A stretch of DNA of 64,000 bases from Leptolyngbya sp. PCC 7375 (GTDB lineage: Bacteria > Cyanobacteriota > Cyanobacteriia > Phormidesmidales > Phormidesmidaceae): NCBI RefSeq assembly GCF_000316115.1, contig NZ_JH993795.1, positions 67,555-131,554 of the forward strand, in the 5' to 3' direction. Positions 1 through 8,843 of this stretch are shown here, piece after piece (positions within the stretch are counted from its first letter, which is position 1; every line of letters starts with the position of its first letter). Both the position numbers and the translations under genes were made by a program. The notes beneath the pieces are model-generated. The model was not told where the DNA came from. It did no database searches and was given only the letters and a program-made list of their open reading frames with translations.

Positions 1-660
1 GCCCGAGCCATAGTGTATGACTCTTTTATCAAGGATTTCTTTCATCCGTTGACTACACGTAAGAATATTTCTTCTGACGTGTAGGAATCCTTCCTGTTCT
101 TCCTTTGAACAGCCACCTAACCATTTAATCAGCAATTCTGGAGGTTCGGGAATATGCTCTATCGTTGATGTTTCAAGTGGCTGATATGGGATAGAAACTT
201 GCTGGCAAGGATGTTCTTCTTCTAACCTTCGAAGGAGAAAATGATACTTCTCTCCATCCTTGACAACAGAAAATTTAAAAAACTCAAATGCCAGCCGACT
301 ATAATGCCTATCGATTAAATTATGACGATGATAGCTCGGTGAAAGCGCAATCAACCGAACAGGACGAGAATAGTTAATGGCGTCTGAAAATGATTGTTCT
401 TCCAGAAGGTTAGCATAGTAACGAGTGAGTTGCTGAATCAAGTATCGATCTTCTACATTCTTCAATTCCAAGATGACTAACGCACCATCACTGTCTACCG
501 CCAGAATGTCACATACTTCACCATTAGAAGCATATTGTTGTTTTAAGGGAGTGACATGAAATAGCTGTTTGAGGTTTGCCCAAACAAACTTCTCTAAAGC
601 AGCTTCACTGGCAAATTGCCATCCGTCAGCAGTTTGATGTAATGAAACTCCACTCATCAT
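1..660 (-). CDS. NucS/DUF91-like PD-(D/E)XK nuclease, cut by the window edge
   Basis: An open frame starts at the ATG pair ending at 660 and runs without a stop to base 1, so the C-terminus lies outside the window. Residues 17-30 are a helix like those before restriction-type cores. The pattern D51-I-L (in GEVCDILAVD) followed by E65-L-K67 (in LVILELKN) is a PD-(D/E)XK metal site, with a following Q-L-x-R-Y helix. This arrangement is typical of the C-terminal domain of NucS/DUF91 endonucleases and of small defence or plasmid nucleases. The sequence GAGAG lies just upstream of the start. The substrate cannot be told from here. Inference: a DNA nuclease, possibly structure-specific; other PD-(D/E)XK families remain possible. 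Confidence 0.7.
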   Translation of the reverse strand, partial: MMSGVSLHQTADGWQFASEAALEKFVWANLKQLFHVTPLKQQYASNGEVCDILAVDSDGALVILELKNVEDRYLIQQLTRYYANLLEEQSFSDAINYSRPVRLIALSPSYHRHNLIDRHYSRLAFEFFKFSVVKDGEKYHFLLRRLEEEHPCQQVSIPYQPLETSTIEHIPEPPELLIKWLGGCSKEEQEGFLHVRRNILTCSQRMKEILDKRVIHYGSG

Positions 661-839
661 AAGCTCTCAGCCTCTACACCAAATGGAGATCTCAAAGAGT
701 AAGTAGCTTGGTAAGTGCGCTCCAATTCGATGTACTCTCAACTACGAACCCATCCAGTTGAGTTTCCCCGGCCATCTTAAACAAGGTGAATTTTGCAATC
801 AAGTCCGTACGTTCCCCAGTTATCTGCGGATAAGCCACA

Positions 840-1085
840 TTATCTACGAGGTCTCGCCTTATTGACTTTAAGATTACGGCCCATCCACTCAGCGCCATCC
901 AGTGCTTCAATCGCAGCGGTCTCTTCGGCCTCTGTTTCCATCTCAACAAACGCAAACCCACGCTTTCGACCGGTTTCTCGATCGGTGGGTAAATGAGTAC
1001 TTTTAACGGTGCCGTATTCTGAAAACGCCTGATTTAAATCATCTTGTGTGACGTCAAACGATAAATTACCCACATAAATGCTCAT
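840..1085 (-). CDS. Cyanobacterial Rbp-type RNA-binding protein (single RRM)
   Basis: This 81-residue protein is almost entirely one RNA-recognition motif. RNP2 is IYVGNL at residues 3-8 and RNP1 is RGFAFVEM at about residues 42-49, both with the aromatic residues that stack on RNA bases. Cyanobacterial Rbp proteins are small cytosolic RNA-binding proteins, several of them cold-induced. Some have a glycine-rich tail; this one ends right after the RRM ([11 protein letters not shown]) and so is the tail-less kind. It stands alone, with 344 bases upstream before the next gene, where a 5' leader would lie. Family assignment is firm; the RNA targets are unknown. Confidence 0.93.
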   Translation of the reverse strand: MSIYVGNLSFDVTQDDLNQAFSEYGTVKSTHLPTDRETGRKRGFAFVEMETEAEETAAIEALDGAEWMGRNLKVNKARPRR

Positions 1086-1429
1086 AGACAGTCCCCAAAA
1101 TTAAACGTGTACACAGTCAAATTCGGAGAACCGTTGGTCAAACGGATTGCCAACCGAAAATAAACTACGAGCAAAACGCTAACACAGGATATTAAAGTAA
1201 TAGCGGAAATGCAGCAAAAATAAATCTGAAACGAATTTAGGTCTGTTTAGCCTACCAGCGACTAGCTACACGTAGTAGCGTACCCCCCCTTTCAATCGGA
1301 AATTCCTGGCCCACAGTTCTCGTGTAGATTATACCTGCTGTCGCTAAAGAGGCCATCCTTGAATTGTGCGAAGTCTCAATGGGAATACATCACAAGACGT
1401 TTCCTGGGCAGATCTGATGGTTGAACATC
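1086..1429. other. Intergenic region upstream of the RRM gene
   Basis: I see no gene here. It would contain the promoter and leader of the minus-strand RRM gene; leaders of cyanobacterial rbp genes are known to matter for cold response, but I cannot identify a specific element. A run of seven C lies near 1276. Confidence 0.5.
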
Positions 1430-1726
1430 CTAATGCCAATAGGCTTCTTCTGCCGGATTATGGTTGCTCCCTGACCTTGTGACAGGTGGTAACAAAAGAG
1501 ATTTATTCTCTTCGTCTAACCAATATTGAGCAGTCGTTTTGACATCCGTCTCTAAAGAATCAAGATAATTCAGGTTCTGCGCCAACCAACGAAGATCCCG
1601 GTAGTCCGGATGACAACCACGCTTAATCGCAGCGCGTAGATGAAGTAACGGCTCTGGACGCATGTGACTGATCATTCTTTGTTCTGGAGCGATTATATGG
1701 CTAGAAACTTTCGGGTATGCCACCAC
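1430..1726 (-). CDS. Small hypothetical protein downstream of the DNA polymerase
   Basis: A 98-codon frame (GTG start at 1726; ATG alternatives at about 1678 and 1663) lies 82 bases downstream of the DNA polymerase on the same strand. The stretch PLLHLRAAIKRGCHPDYRDL and the following helix-rich segment read like real protein, whereas the first ~20 residues do not, so the internal ATG (MISHMRPEP) may be the true start. I do not recognise a family. It may be cotranscribed with the polymerase. It could also be a chance frame. Confidence 0.4.
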   Translation of the reverse strand: MVAYPKVSSHIIAPEQRMISHMRPEPLLHLRAAIKRGCHPDYRDLRWLAQNLNYLDSLETDVKTTAQYWLDEENKSLLLPPVTRSGSNHNPAEEAYWH

Positions 1727-1808
1727 TCATGCCATTCAACAGTCCAGATCCATGCGTTCTTTTCCGCTCAAAGTCAGGTCAGTCGCTATCCATGCTCGGA
1801 CCTTCGAT

Positions 1809-3683
1809 CTACAGTAGCGTTAACTGTGTGGGTTGGGTCGCGATCAGTAGCTCAGGATCGGCCACCTTAAGCACATCCGTTCGCATCTCCTCAATCAGCG
1901 TGCAGTAATGACGGCTATCGTACGGACCACTGCTGACCTTAACCCCGTTCGGTCCCTCATAGAACGTCACCATGTCGCCTTCATTCCCCAAAGCAAGCAA
2001 GGCTTTTTCACCCCGACGAATCTTGCGAGTGACGCTGAGCTGGTTTATCGGATAATGCCCCGCACGTAGCTGCGCTAAGGTGTCCTGATGATGGGTCTCA
2101 GCCATTTCTGGAGCCCTCAAGAATCGCTGGATATAGGTAGCTTGATAGGTGCGCTCTAGCTCACTGCGATCGCGACTTCGAAACCGTCCAGCGGCTTTCA
2201 CCTGACCATCGGCAAAGAACACCAGATAGTTCTTGCAAAGCCCTGTTTTCCCATCCTGGGCAGCTGGGATAAACGCTGCTTCCGCCTGAAACTCGTGCTC
2301 AACAGTTATCCCGTCCGGCAATGCCGCTTGCACGGCTTGAAAGATGCGCTCATTCTCACCTGGTGGAGCACTAAAGAGCACGCCATCGGTATCGACCTCG
2401 GCTACTGTACCACCAGCTTGCTCAATGGTTGTCATCATGAGGCGTGCGATCTCACGCCCGTAAGCCGTCACTAACGCAGCCGCTTCATAGTCGTTATAGC
2501 CAACGCCAGGGGTACCCAAGAACCCATACAAGGAGTTGATCATGATTTTTGAAGCTTGCTGCTTTTGATGGGCGGCTCGGTCACCTTGCTTAGCCAGGGC
2601 CTTCAAGCGTAGCCGTTCCGTTAAACGACTGGCCAGAATGCTGAGCATCTTGCCTTCGGGGTCTTTTCGAGAATAGATGCCATACCGCAGCATGATAGAG
2701 GGGTACAGTGAACTGACATCGACTTTAGAGACATTACGGTGAAGTCCGGCCACACCTAAGGTAAGGCCACCCTCAAATTCAACGACATTATCCGTGGCTG
2801 GGACCGGCTGATCTGGATATTGATCTTCTAAGATCCGTTGCCATTTAGTTCCATTGCCGTTGACCGCTAGGGCCTGCACGCTCATACCAGGGATAAATTC
2901 TTGCTGATAGTAAGTGCTAGGGACCAGATAGTCAGCCAGCCGTTCGGTGTCGTCCAAGTCGTATTCCAGATACTCAAGAATGGGCTCGGTTTGCCCCTCG
3001 GCCCATAGGTCACAGATTTCTGGATAGGATAGGTCAAGTCTGGGAGTATCCCGAACACCCAATTGGAGAGCAGCCTGTTTGAGGGTGTAGCGGGTCAGGT
3101 GTCGGGCTGAGAAGTCATTGATTAGAACCTGGTGATACACATCAACCAGGTCCATACCCTTGGCATAAATCGGATGAAACCTAACTGCTTTCCCATTAAT
3201 ACGGGCCGCTCCAATCCGTTTTTCACGGGCACTGATTGTAAACGGATGACGGATTTGGTGAATGCGGCAGCGCTCGATGATAAATGGCAGGTCAAAGGCC
3301 AGGTGGTTATAGCCTAACAAAAGCTTTGGTTGTTTCTTTGAGATCGCAGCCAGGGCCTGACGCAGAATCCAGCCTTCGTCCTGATGCGTAATTTTGTAGG
3401 AAATTTGCCGTTCATCCCGTAGGCCAATCGCAATAATCCGAGCCAACTTTGGATCTAATCCCAGGGTTTCAATGTCCAAATACAGCTTGGAAACCTGCTC
3501 ATAGGGAACCACTGTAGTTGTTGGATGCCACGGCGTAATCTGAAATGGGCATGGACTCTCAAGATCTAAGCGCGTCTCATCCACTATGAGGCGTGCGGGC
3601 TGCTCTAGCCGCTGAACTAAGCGACGCATCTCCGTAGCCGGGATGAGTTGAGGAAACGTCTTCGATAAAAAGGGATGTGACAT
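1809..3683 (-). CDS. Family B DNA polymerase with 3'-5' exonuclease domain
   Basis: Template-directed DNA synthesis with proofreading. The exonuclease motifs are visible in order: ExoI YLDIETLGL (about residue 88), ExoII NHLAFD (about 155) and ExoIII YLEYDLDDTERL (about 240). The polymerase motifs follow: motif A DVSSLYPS (about 325), motif B KIMINSLYGF (about 385) and motif C EVDTDGVLF (about 435). All catalytic aspartates are present. At about 624 residues it is shorter than cellular Pol II (about 780) and resembles plasmid and phage-type family B enzymes. I chose the ATG at 3683 over the TTG at 3695, which would add only four residues. A short hairpin sits directly before this ATG. It may replicate the host plasmid or a mobile element. 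Confidence 0.92.
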   Translation of the reverse strand: MSHPFLSKTFPQLIPATEMRRLVQRLEQPARLIVDETRLDLESPCPFQITPWHPTTTVVPYEQVSKLYLDIETLGLDPKLARIIAIGLRDERQISYKITHQDEGWILRQALAAISKKQPKLLLGYNHLAFDLPFIIERCRIHQIRHPFTISAREKRIGAARINGKAVRFHPIYAKGMDLVDVYHQVLINDFSARHLTRYTLKQAALQLGVRDTPRLDLSYPEICDLWAEGQTEPILEYLEYDLDDTERLADYLVPSTYYQQEFIPGMSVQALAVNGNGTKWQRILEDQYPDQPVPATDNVVEFEGGLTLGVAGLHRNVSKVDVSSLYPSIMLRYGIYSRKDPEGKMLSILASRLTERLRLKALAKQGDRAAHQKQQASKIMINSLYGFLGTPGVGYNDYEAAALVTAYGREIARLMMTTIEQAGGTVAEVDTDGVLFSAPPGENERIFQAVQAALPDGITVEHEFQAEAAFIPAAQDGKTGLCKNYLVFFADGQVKAAGRFRSRDRSELERTYQATYIQRFLRAPEMAETHHQDTLAQLRAGHYPINQLSVTRKIRRGEKALLALGNEGDMVTFYEGPNGVKVSSGPYDSRHYCTLIEEMRTDVLKVADPELLIATQPTQLTLL

Positions 3684-3684
3684 G

Positions 3685-3700
3685 AGCGTTCCCAAACGCT
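3685..3700 (-). promoter_or_regulatory. Hairpin immediately before the DNA polymerase start codon
   Basis: On the minus strand AGCGTT-TGGG-AACGCT forms a perfect 6-bp stem with a 4-nt loop, ending one base before the chosen ATG. It occupies the place where a ribosome binding site would be, and no clear Shine-Dalgarno is seen. It could limit translation of the polymerase; this is inference. Confidence 0.4.
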
Positions 3701-3722
3701 TCGAGTTCAGGATGGGTAACTA

Positions 3723-3760
3723 AGCATGAAGAATAATTCAGAGCATGAAGAATAATTCAG
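3723..3760. repeat. Two tandem copies of a 19-bp repeat upstream of the DNA polymerase
   Basis: The unit AGCATGAAGAATAATTCAG occurs twice head to tail (3723-3741 and 3742-3760) with no mismatch. It lies 40 bases upstream of the polymerase start. Two copies are too few to call an iteron array. It could be an operator or a local slippage duplication next to the transposon remnant that follows. Confidence 0.75.
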
Positions 3761-3829
3761 ATGGATAGATGCTGAATGGATGCCCCCAAAGACTCGAAAC
3801 TCAAAGTCTCGTTCCAATGATAATTCTGC

Positions 3830-4051
3830 ATGACGATGACTGGTCTGTGTACTAAGAACCGCGCGCATAAGCGCTATGAGTTTGAGTGTAAGGTTGTTCT
3901 GGTGAATACCAGTAAAACGAATTGGATTGTCGCAGCGGATGCGATGTATGGCAATCCCTATGATGGGGGCACTTTGAAACCAGCGATTGAACAAGTTCAA
4001 CGACTGACCGGGATAGCGCCTAAGCAATCTCAGAAAAATCAGATGAGTTAA
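3830..4051 (+). pseudogene. Remnant of an IS5-type DDE transposase
   Basis: The 73-residue frame contains HKRYEFECKVV, a central strand, then GNPYDGGTLKPAI and VQRLTG. This is the middle of IS5-like transposases, where a KAHKRYEFGxKV block is followed by GNPYDGHTL. The N-terminal DNA-binding part and the rest of the DDE core are missing, so it is a fragment. It sits between the polymerase upstream region and another gene remnant, marking a recombination-worn junction. Confidence 0.7.
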
Positions 4052-4175
4052 TCAGACAGGAATTGACATAACTAAAGAAAAGGAAAAAAACAGCCTTGAT
4101 TTAGTCTTCCGCGATCCGTTTTTTCTCAATTTTCTTGGCCTTGCCGATACTTATAGAGAAAAAACGGCTTATTGA
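4047..4175 (+). pseudogene. Remnant of a YhcG/DUF1016-type nuclease gene
   Basis: The frame open from 4047 to the stop at 4175 reads KNSLDLVFRDPFFLNFLGLA followed by DTYREK and then a stop. DUF1016 (YhcG) proteins have a conserved block of the form xxxRDPYxLxFLGLxxxYxExDLE at the entry to their nuclease domain. The match breaks right after REK, where the DLE should follow. It overlaps the IS5 remnant by a few bases, so this is a scar rather than a gene. Confidence 0.6.
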
Positions 4176-4190
4176 ATCCTCGACTCTCAG

Positions 4191-4981
4191 TTACCCTTGA
4201 AGGGATGGCTTTGTATTCTGAATATCTTTGCAGATTTTTCCAATGCCTGCTTTAGCGATGACTACTCCTATCACTGACCACAACATCGGCTGGAGAGGAA
4301 TAGACAAGCTCCCTGTAAGTGATAATGGCACTAAAACTGGAGCAATTGCTTTCCAAACTTCAAATGCGTCATCTGGAACATCTTTCAAATAAGAACAACA
4401 TGCTCTCCTTATATCATCCCAGTTCAGAAAGTGTATGAGTGCAGTTCTAGCTTCCATAACTTCTCGGGCCAGCGATTTAATCACAGAATTCACATGATTA
4501 TCTTTTAGTATGGGTTTAGCTGATGCTAGTGATGAAACATGATTTTCTTTGCTCACAGAATTCATGCCACTTCTTTGTGTTTCATCCTTAGTCGATACCA
4601 CACCTAATAAAAATGGTGAAGGCCAAACATGATTCTCTGTTCGCTCAAACATCCAAAAAGACTCTAATGGTTGCTTAGATGAAAAGTCTAGAGCTTTGGA
4701 GCTTTTGACGATATCGGAGAAAGTAGTTAATTGAAGCCTATTAATAGACGACTGGTTGTCTATTAATAAATCTTCCTTTCGTTTAACCGTAAAAATAGTG
4801 GTTTCAGTAGTTTCTTTATCAGAATTTTCATGCATGCTATGAAACGATCTCTCAATTCTATGCATGATGTCGTTACTTTCAGCTAGAGCTAAATCAGAGG
4901 AAGTGGATAATTGAAGCTTATTTGTATACTGACTTTTGTTAGAAACATCTTCCTCCTCTCTTTCAATCATCTTAATAGTTT
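4191..4981 (-). pseudogene. 3' part of an IS-interrupted gene (unknown function)
   Basis: This is the downstream part of a gene split by the ISKra4 element. Read alone it gives a 259-residue frame from an ATG at 4970, but joining it to 6678-6969 after removing the IS and one copy of the 9-bp target duplication restores a single uninterrupted 357-codon frame. The N-terminal half has duplicated segments (QYTNKLQLSTSSDL versus SSINRLQLTTFSDI; MHRIERSFHSMHENSDKET resembles the IHEIEKILHANLDKET end of the upstream part). The last ~60 residues contain hydrophobic stretches (AIAPVLVPLSLTG and MLWSVIGVVIAKAGIG) that could enter a membrane. I do not recognise the family. Confidence 0.6.
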
Positions 4982-5007
4982 GGGTGCGGCTCTTTCTCTG
5001 TAAAGCA

Positions 5008-6513
5008 TTAAGCAGTCAAGAATCTCTCCGGTTCGAGAAACTTATTGGCATGATTGCGTTTGAACTCTTGGACTTTGTGAAACTCCCAATAGGCCTCGAA
5101 ATCATCACTGGCTCTGAGTGCGCGAATCCGCAGAACGGCTTCAGCACGATCTAAGCGCCAGCGGGCACCGGTGATCTCCATGCGGTCATTGACTAAATGC
5201 CTGCACGCGCCTTCAATCACACCTGAGGCAATGGGATACCCCCGATCTAAGTACTCGTCATACAACAAATACGGCCGATTTTTCAACAAATAATCAGCGC
5301 ACTTGTCAACGTTCTCTCGTGCTTTTGTGTCTAGATTTTGTAGGGTGGCGCTACGCCGAATACCGGCCGCCACATCACTGGCTTTACCTTGTAGAATGCG
5401 TAAGGCTCTCTCTTGGACCCAAGTCTCGGCCTCCTCACTACCAGATGAGAAGAAACAAAAAGCCGCTTTCCAAACATATTCGAGAACATGAATGAAATCG
5501 AGCACGATAGTCACCGTCACGTCTTGCTTTCGGGCCATGGCGTTGAGTGTGGCTAATTGATGGAGTTCACCATCTACCAGGACAACCCAGTCGCGTTGAT
5601 GGTCCGGGTCTCGAGTCGAGGCTTCGACAAACGCATGTTCAATGACCGTTTTAGCGTCTTGCTCAACACTGGCCCACACTCGTTTGTCACTAATCACTGG
5701 TCGCACGGGCGGGTCCCGTTGGTCACCGATGATATCGTCGGCTTGACGGGGGTATCGAGGCACATGATACACCGATGCGACTGTGGCCATTCGTTTACGC
5801 TGACGCTTTTGACCGGGACTTAAGCGAGTACGTTTTGACGGTGAGTCCTTGGCCTTTTGAGCGGCTTTGGCCGTGGCTTCTCGCAGATCTGATGGATGCA
5901 TCACAATCCCCTTACCATCAGTGGTAATCACTAATAGCTCATCACTGGCAACTCGTCGGTCTATCGCCCGTTGAGCATAAAAGTCCTCAAAGTCTTGGGC
6001 CACTTTTACCGTCACCTCTTCACATTGGCGTTTACCAATCGCCCCCCCTGTCGTCGAGCTTATGGTCCGACTCGTTTCTGAAAACGATACTTTCGACGCT
6101 TCCACCGCGACTCGTTTTCGGAGTTCATCCGAGTATTTGTCCGGCGGCAAATTCAAGATCCCATCTGACGGGTACAGGGCACTGACCTCAGGTTTTTGGG
6201 TGCTGTATCCCACTCGGTTTAAGGTCACTTCCCCAAACAGCGTTTCGAGGTTCCGTTGGGTCTGTTTTCGACGATGGGGGCGGGTTTCTCCATCGCTACC
6301 GACGACCTCGCTTTGGTAGTCCTCTGATGCGTAACGCAAGTCGAGATGGCCTTGATATAACCGTCGCAAAAGTTCTGTGCCCGACTCATGGATATAACGT
6401 TCTAGTTTTCCATGCTCCCAATTTTGGCTATCAGCTGAACTCAACCTATCGACGAGTTCATTAAACTGCGCTAACGCTGACTCAAAAAAGCTAAGACTTA
6501 GGTCTGTTGGCAT
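5008..6513 (-). CDS. ISKra4-family transposase
   Basis: This 501-residue protein carries the block seen in ISKra4 transposases: YPIASGVIEGACRHLVNDRM near the C-terminus followed by TGARW. The presumed catalytic acids lie in TTDGKG (about residue 205), VLVDGELH (about 310) and the GVIEG segment (about 435), with DFIHVLEYVW between them. The stop codon lies 26 bases inside the left end of the element. The frame is intact, so the element may be active. Confidence 0.92.
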   Translation of the reverse strand: MPTDLSLSFFESALAQFNELVDRLSSADSQNWEHGKLERYIHESGTELLRRLYQGHLDLRYASEDYQSEVVGSDGETRPHRRKQTQRNLETLFGEVTLNRVGYSTQKPEVSALYPSDGILNLPPDKYSDELRKRVAVEASKVSFSETSRTISSTTGGAIGKRQCEEVTVKVAQDFEDFYAQRAIDRRVASDELLVITTDGKGIVMHPSDLREATAKAAQKAKDSPSKRTRLSPGQKRQRKRMATVASVYHVPRYPRQADDIIGDQRDPPVRPVISDKRVWASVEQDAKTVIEHAFVEASTRDPDHQRDWVVLVDGELHQLATLNAMARKQDVTVTIVLDFIHVLEYVWKAAFCFFSSGSEEAETWVQERALRILQGKASDVAAGIRRSATLQNLDTKARENVDKCADYLLKNRPYLLYDEYLDRGYPIASGVIEGACRHLVNDRMEITGARWRLDRAEAVLRIRALRASDDFEAYWEFHKVQEFKRNHANKFLEPERFLTA

Positions 6514-6559
6514 GATTCGAATGGAGAGGATACAGGCACACGAGACAATTATTTTTTTC

Positions 6560-6592
6560 GTCGAATCTATCTCTTTTTTGAGAGATAGATTG
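6560..6592. other. Inverted repeat inside the IS, upstream of the transposase
   Basis: ATCTATCTC-TTTTTT-GAGAGATAGAT forms a hairpin between the right end of the IS and the transposase start. It may protect the transposase from read-through transcription or form the transposase leader; this is inference. Confidence 0.5.
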
Positions 6593-6677
6593 AACTTTCA
6601 GACCCCTAAAATCTACCAAATTCTATTCAATAGACTTAATCTGCGTTGCAAACCTTTACCCTAAAAGAATCACACCC

Positions 6678-6969
6678 TAATAGTTTCTTTGTCGAGATTT
6701 GCATGAAGGATTTTCTCAATTTCATGTATGCTGATGTTGCGGTCATCTAAATGTGTAACATACTCGCTTAAGTCTCCATGCGCTGAAAAAATGACCCTAT
6801 CAGTCAGCATCTCATTCGAAATAGCAAGCCACACTCTTATTCTATTTCTAACCTGAATATCAAACAGTGATGTATCGAATTGCTGATCTTGTTTAGCATC
6901 CACCATCTGATATAAGTACTCCCCTCCACCTGAGAAAAGAAATCGAAAGTCTGATGATTTCATTAACAT
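6678..6969 (-). pseudogene. 5' part of the IS-interrupted gene (unknown function)
   Basis: The frame starts at the ATG at 6969, with GGGAG nine bases upstream, and reads to DKETI at the IS border; translation then continues two codons into the IS and stops at 6670. With the IS removed, the codon bridging the junction becomes AAG and the frame passes directly into the downstream part at 4970. The N-terminal 70 residues (VRNRIRVWLAISNEMLTDRV) are unlike anything I recognise. The end of this part resembles a later segment of the same protein, so the gene grew by internal duplication. Confidence 0.6.
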
Positions 6970-7911
6970 ATCTTTTCACTCCCACCGTGTCTTGTGGTAC
7001 TTCACTTTCGAACACTGATTAAAAATAAGGAATATTGATGAAGAGCAGGAAATAGTACCTTAATTGAAATAACTTAATTATATAATTCCATCTTAAGGTT
7101 GCCAGAGGCATTTTGCCTTTATTTTAGATTACGCAGAAATATCTTAATAAATTATTTTTAAGTTATAATTTTAAATGTCAAGCAGCAGATGACGCCCTTT
7201 TCTATTAACCTTTGAATCAACTCTCTGTGGAATTTAAGTAAGCGGCCAAGGGGAATTCACTCTTTTATGCCACTGTGAGGAAAGAGAAACACCAAATAAT
7301 CACTGGAGGTCTTGTTCTGAATGACTCTCAGTGATTATTTGTGTGGAGTATTTTTTGATCAACAAATTGTCAGTAAAGAATTCTGTTTCAAGGGTTTCAG
7401 AATATACTCTTAGAAAATTGACAGATAAGAGCTAAAGAGAGAGTCACCGGATGAGAAACAATATATTTTGAAGAGCCCGAGCCACAAATAACCTTGGTAT
7501 TCTTGCTTGGCGCTCTCATGCTGCGCAGCGGAAACTTGCTCAGGGGCACGAGTAAAGGGAGAGGCCTTAGCGAACCCTTGACAAGGCGGAGTTACTGCTA
7601 ACATTGAGCAAACAAAGGATCAGGTAATCTGTAATTACCATTTCACCCAGTAATTACGGTATAAATATCTAATAGCTCAACATTCAGCTAACTTAAGATA
7701 AAATCAATTATCCATAGTGCCGAATAAATATTCACAACATCTACGACAACAACAAAACATTTAAGTGAATTGTATAGAGAGCTTTTATAAGTTCTATGAA
7801 CAGGAAACTGATAACGTGGATCTGCTGGATAAGATGCGAAGCAGGTAGTTTCTGTCGAGCAGATTTACCTACGGTTGAAATCCGTTCAGATAAGACATAA
7901 GAGGGGCAAGA
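6970..7911. other. AT-rich 940-bp region without a convincing gene
   Basis: The first half is strongly AT-rich. A 64-codon minus-strand frame at 7410-7604 exists but shows no family features and I do not call it. The notable structure is the perfect 12-bp inverted repeat at 7293-7304 and 7330-7341. Nothing else is recognisable. Confidence 0.6.
7293..7341. repeat. 12-bp perfect inverted repeat with 25-nt loop
   Basis: CAAATAATCACT at 7293-7304 and AGTGATTATTTG at 7330-7341 are exact reverse complements, and the pairing extends a few bases outward with one bulge. No gene abuts it. It could be a terminator without a T-run, or the end of a small non-autonomous element. Confidence 0.7.
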
Positions 7912-8328
7912 GTGGAGCTAAAAGATATTGCTGAACTGCTCATTACTATGACGGGCAAAGTCGAGTTCTACTGGGATTTTTTCACGATTATGGTTCTTGC
8001 CTTGATCGGCTGGGTAGTCTCGACAAATAAAGTGTTTACTCGGCGTCTAAAGTTTTTAATCGCGGTTGGCTATCTAATCTTTGCATTCATGAATCTGCTT
8101 GGGCTCTGGAGCTCCTATTCTTTTGCAGAAGCACTGCGTCTAGATTTATTGTCAGTGGCACAGACTACTCCAGATACACTTAAGAATACACAGGTTGTTC
8201 TTTCACAGTGGTCGTTTGGGAGTCAAAAGATATTCGCTATTTTTATTCACTTCATACTTGCAATCTTGGTTTTGTCTGTTGTTTGGTCTGGTCGCTTCAG
8301 CATACCGAGAGAAAATAAAGCTGAATGA
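7912..8328 (+). CDS. Small membrane protein, unknown
   Basis: A 138-residue protein starting at GTG 7912, with GAGGGG six bases upstream. Hydrophobic segments occur at about residues 22-37 (FFTIMVLALIGWVV), 48-66 (FLIAVGYLIFAFMNLLGLW) and 108-127 (IFAIFIHFILAILVLSVVW), giving three transmembrane helices. The loop between the second and third helices is about 40 residues. I do not recognise a family. It stands alone on the plus strand. Confidence 0.55.
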   Translation: MELKDIAELLITMTGKVEFYWDFFTIMVLALIGWVVSTNKVFTRRLKFLIAVGYLIFAFMNLLGLWSSYSFAEALRLDLLSVAQTTPDTLKNTQVVLSQWSFGSQKIFAIFIHFILAILVLSVVWSGRFSIPRENKAE

Positions 8329-8843
8329 TCTTTCTTGCTGCCATCTCGGTGCATTTCATAAGCCTACTAGAGCTGTCTGGCATATCGAATACCTTGACCT
8401 ACCCACAGGCTTACGCCAAGTACAACTCTGATTCCACTACAGCGAACTGAACCACTTATCAAAACGGAGCTAGAGCTTTTTGAATTGAAGCTGGGGCCAG
8501 GTTATCCATCTACTAGGGTTGTGCACGGAAATCTACAAGGGCTAAAGGATCGGCGAAATCAATGAGGGTGCGATCACTCAACCCAAGCGGTTCACTGATA
8601 AGCTCAGCTCATGCTCAAAACAGACCTTTGCGCCCTGCGCCGGGCAGCAGCTAGTCAACTGGCACAATCGGGATGATATTTCCTGAGCCAGCCGTCCGAT
8701 TACATGGTGTTATAGCCTTCTGAAAATCATCCTTCACAACTGAATACACCCTGAATATCCAATCAAGGAAATGTAGCTTAGACTATGACTGGCGCAATTA
8801 GGTGTGATTTGAGACGCTTAAACGCTAGCTCCTATCTGACTGA
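8329..8843. other. Intergenic region before the TIR gene
   Basis: About 515 bases with only short frames that look like chance. I see no repeat, RNA gene or known remnant. It would hold the promoter of the TIR gene. Confidence 0.5.

Larger units (their letters stand above)
4982..6677 (-). mobile_element. Complete ISKra4-family insertion sequence
   Basis: The ends can be read directly. The left end begins GGGTGCGGCTCTTTCTCTGT and the inverted right end begins GGGTGTGATTCTTTTAGGGT; the outer 24 positions match at 17 places, including GGGTG and GTAAAG. Both ends are flanked by the same 9-bp sequence TAATAGTTT (4973-4981 and 6678-6686), a target-site duplication. The element is 1696 bp and holds one transposase gene on the minus strand. 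It interrupts a gene whose reading frame is restored when the IS and one duplication copy are removed, so the insertion is probably recent. Confidence 0.88.

Noticed and set aside
7410..7604. 64-codon minus-strand frame
   Set aside because: No motif, no ribosome binding site, odd composition; treated as non-coding.
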